A stretch of DNA of 64,000 nt from Sphingobacterium paludis. GTDB lineage: Bacteria; Bacteroidota; Bacteroidia; Sphingobacteriales; Sphingobacteriaceae. Below, one piece after another: positions 62,315 to 64,000 of the stretch. The position numbers were made by a program, and so were the translations under genes. Under the pieces are notes generated by a model, which did no database searches, was not told the origin of the DNA, and was given only the letters and a program-made list of their open reading frames with translations. The stretch's first letter is position 1, and every line of letters begins with the position of its first letter. Where the stretch lies: positions 62,001 to 126,000 of the forward strand of contig NZ_SNZV01000003.1 of assembly GCF_004364125.1 (NCBI RefSeq), in the 5' to 3' direction.

Positions 62315-62745
62315 ATAAATTTTCCGATTTCGGCACTATCTTCGAAGACCAGGAGTAGCTTTTTAGGTTTTTTTCCCGCCCAAGCGGCGTATTGAATAGT
62401 CAACGGAACCGGTACATTTTCTTCAAATAGATAATGCAGGTAGTTTTGCCGATCGGCGATATTAATCGTTACACGGCCCATCTTCATCGACGCATACAGA
62501 TGCTGCTGCCCCTTCGTATCCACCACCTGGGTGGCGTAGGTATTCAACTTAAATTCGCGTTGATCCAGTTGGTAAGAGATCAGGAATAAGTCGATCGTTA
62601 ACGTGTCCTTCTTCCCATTCATAGACACGCTTTTTATATCGATCTGCATGTTGTCGAGCATGTTCTTTCCCTCATTTTCTTGCGCACGCACGCTCAGTCC
62701 GAGCAGTAATACAAGGGGAACGATATACCACTTTAATCCATTCAT
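62293..62745 (-). CDS. exported hypothetical protein
   Basis: A 150-residue protein with signal peptide (about 1-21, ending VRAQ) and a beta-rich body of no known family (KDTLTIDLFLISYQLDQREF, LTIQYAAWAGKKPKKLLLVF). No cysteine or catalytic motif is evident. It starts 4 nt after the DUF4293 gene, so they form one unit. Its 3' end lies in the terminator hairpin. Confidence 0.72.
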   Translation of the reverse strand: MNGLKWYIVPLVLLLGLSVRAQENEGKNMLDNMQIDIKSVSMNGKKDTLTIDLFLISYQLDQREFKLNTYATQVVDTKGQQHLYASMKMGRVTINIADRQNYLHYLFEENVPVPLTIQYAAWAGKKPKKLLLVFEDSAEIGKFITQEVDL

Positions 62746-62749
62746 AGCC

Positions 62750-63223
62750 TTATCGTAAACGATCTGCAGATTTGATCAACTTTTCATCGCGGCGGATACC
62801 TCCTATGGCCATCGACAGGAAGATGATGGCAATGGGCAATAAAAAGAAAGCAACACCTATGTTTCCGGCCTGAAGCCGTTGCGAAATTGTATCTAAAACG
62901 CTGCTTGCCGAAAAGAACATCCAAATACCTAATAGTACGATCAAGGCAATAGCGATTCCTACAAACAACAGCTGCTTCTTCCTATTTCGGAACAAAAAGA
63001 TAGTAAGCAATGGGAATGCCGCGACTATGCCGGCGAAGATGGCTTGTAAGATGGAACTATTTTCGCGACTCATCTCATTATTCAATGAGGAATATGTTCC
63101 GGTAACAAATATTTGTTTTCCAAGGCCCACCAAGTCAATAAAGCTGACATACGGAAAGACAAACAATCCTAATAAAGTGATTGATGCGGCTAACAACCAT
63201 AAGGTCTGTATACGTTGAATCAT
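62750..63223 (-). CDS. DUF4293 membrane protein
   Basis: A 157-residue protein with four hydrophobic helices (about 8-28, 50-75, 80-100, 118-142) and the family start MIQRIQTLWLLAA. A Bacteroidota-specific family of unknown function. First gene of a two-gene unit. Confidence 0.85.
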   Translation of the reverse strand: MIQRIQTLWLLAASITLLGLFVFPYVSFIDLVGLGKQIFVTGTYSSLNNEMSRENSSILQAIFAGIVAAFPLLTIFLFRNRKKQLLFVGIAIALIVLLGIWMFFSASSVLDTISQRLQAGNIGVAFFLLPIAIIFLSMAIGGIRRDEKLIKSADRLR

Positions 63224-63390
63224 AATGTTATTTTAAACAGCACAACAAATATACTATAAACATCAAAAAATCCAATTTGATTGATGCGCTGTGCGTTTTT
63301 ATTTATTTATGCAAGCTTGCTAGGCGCTAATTTCCGGTAATGGAATTGTTAGATTCTAATTTATGCGCAGCAGCGTAACCTACTTTTAGC

Positions 63391-63399
63391 TACCTTTGC
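63391..63399 (+). promoter_or_regulatory. -7 promoter element for truA
   Basis: TACCTTTGC, exact TAnnTTTG match, 16-24 nt upstream of the ATG at 63415; the leader would be under about 15 nt. Confidence 0.6.
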
Positions 63400-63414
63400 A
63401 CGGTGGAAAATAGC

Positions 63415-64000
63415 ATGCAACGTTTTTTTCTAGAGCTATGTTATGATGGCACCCGTTATCACGGATGGCAGGTGCAGGATAATGCCGTATCTGTGCAGCA
63501 GCGGCTTAACGAAGCGTTACAAACGATATTACGTACGACGGTGGAAACTATAGGTGCTGGTCGCACCGATACAGGCGTACATGCCAAACAGCTTTTTGTA
63601 CATTTTGATGTGGAAGAAAATCAGATTCGGGATCAGACACGTTTCTTACATGCACTAAATTCGCTATTGCCTGCGGACATCGCTGCGCAGCGTTTACTTG
63701 CTCTACATCCGGATGCACATGCGCGCTTTGACGCCACAGCGCGGTCTTATGAATACCGTATTCATTTCGGCAAAGATCCGTTTCTTTTAAACAAGTCGTG
63801 GCAGCTCCGCGAACAGCCTGATGTAACAAAAATGAATGATGCAGCCCGCTACTTGTTGGGAAAGCAGGATTTTGGATGCTTTTCAAAAAGCAACACTCAG
63901 GTGTTTACCAATATCTGCACCGTTACCCGAGCAGAGTGGATCGTCGAACAGGGGCAGTTGGTCTTTCACATTAGCGCTGACCGTTTTCTTCGCAACATGG
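63415..64000 (+). CDS. truA: tRNA pseudouridine(38-40) synthase, truncated by window end
   Basis: The first 195 codons of TruA, which isomerises U38-U40 in the anticodon arm. The catalytic motif GAGRTDTGVHA (47-57) has the nucleophilic D52. RSYEYRIHF and DFGCFSKSNTQVF also match. The ATG at 63415 gives MQRFFLELCYDGTRYHGWQ; a GTG at 63403 is in frame but lies at or before the predicted transcript start. The C-terminal part lies beyond the window. Confidence 0.95.
   Translation, partial: MQRFFLELCYDGTRYHGWQVQDNAVSVQQRLNEALQTILRTTVETIGAGRTDTGVHAKQLFVHFDVEENQIRDQTRFLHALNSLLPADIAAQRLLALHPDAHARFDATARSYEYRIHFGKDPFLLNKSWQLREQPDVTKMNDAARYLLGKQDFGCFSKSNTQVFTNICTVTRAEWIVEQGQLVFHISADRFLRNM

Noticed and set aside
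1..64000. CRISPR arrays, IS elements, integrases or defence genes
   Set aside because: No regular direct-repeat arrays, transposase motifs, tRNA-linked att duplications or known defence families were seen; the tRNA-Gly at 55160-55232 has no 3' repeat nearby.

Overview
The window looks like chromosomal DNA of a Bacteroidota bacterium, most likely Sphingobacteriaceae (Sphingobacterium/Pedobacter-like). The basis is gene content and order: a 14-gene nuo operon with a short NuoG, an exbB-exbD-exbD-tonB-PBP-TPR operon, a birA | rsfS-ftsH-LUD neighbourhood, families such as DUF5686, DUF4293 and DUF6695, and repeated -7 promoter elements of the form TAnnTTTG. Genus is an inference; there is no rRNA to confirm it. 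Almost everything is core or housekeeping; I see no prophage, IS element, integrase, CRISPR array or defence island.

Layout. 1-1228: sparse left edge with a possible gene tail or structured RNA, one small membrane-protein candidate and about 670 nt of AT-rich non-coding DNA. 1229-7205: M28 peptidase, AI-2E-type permease, crotonase, DUF5686 outer-membrane protein. 7380-20404 (minus): complete nuoA-N operon with a TAnnTTTG promoter and a terminator. 20508-26640 (minus): TonB energising operon (ExbB, two ExbD, TonB, a small membrane protein, a PstS-like lipoprotein, a TPR protein). 27076-28309: SUI1/YciH factor and a lipid kinase. 28475-29968: metK behind what I read as a SAM-II riboswitch with an unusual alternative fold. 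29982-37177: MoxR/DUF58/DUF4350/DUF4129/membrane/SpoIIM-like cluster with a divergent RDD protein. 37193-41890: trmB, fcl, a YtxH/holin-like/hypothetical trio, and the ComM-type ATPase yifB. 41895-46702: rhomboid protease, LUD protein, ftsH, rsfS and divergent birA. 46810-50059: DsbD-alpha-like protein, DsbD-like reductase, pfkA. 50133-53337: TlpA-like thioredoxin, two TPM proteins, LemA. 53491-59032: FAD protein, tRNA-Gly, sufBCD. 59365-64000: Lrp/AsnC regulator with a DUF6695 papain-like candidate, ung, small membrane proteins, and the start of truA.

How the genes work together. The nuo operon builds the proton-pumping entry point of respiration, and the ExbB/ExbD/TonB operon spends the resulting proton motive force on outer-membrane import. 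sufBCD supplies Fe-S clusters that complex I needs heavily. The DsbD-like pair and TlpA-like protein handle periplasmic thiol chemistry. FtsH, rhomboid, TPM/LemA and the MoxR cluster all point to membrane-protein quality control or envelope maintenance. Genes are tightly packed: two convergent pairs share 4-nt stop overlaps and several operon junctions are TAATG or ATGA.

The most interesting items are the metK leader (aptamer plus a downstream strand able to pair with two separate conserved aptamer segments), the DUF6695 protein with a His-then-Cys arrangement like permuted papain-fold enzymes, palindromes at the sufB and lrp promoters, and unexplained inverted-repeat architecture at the left edge.
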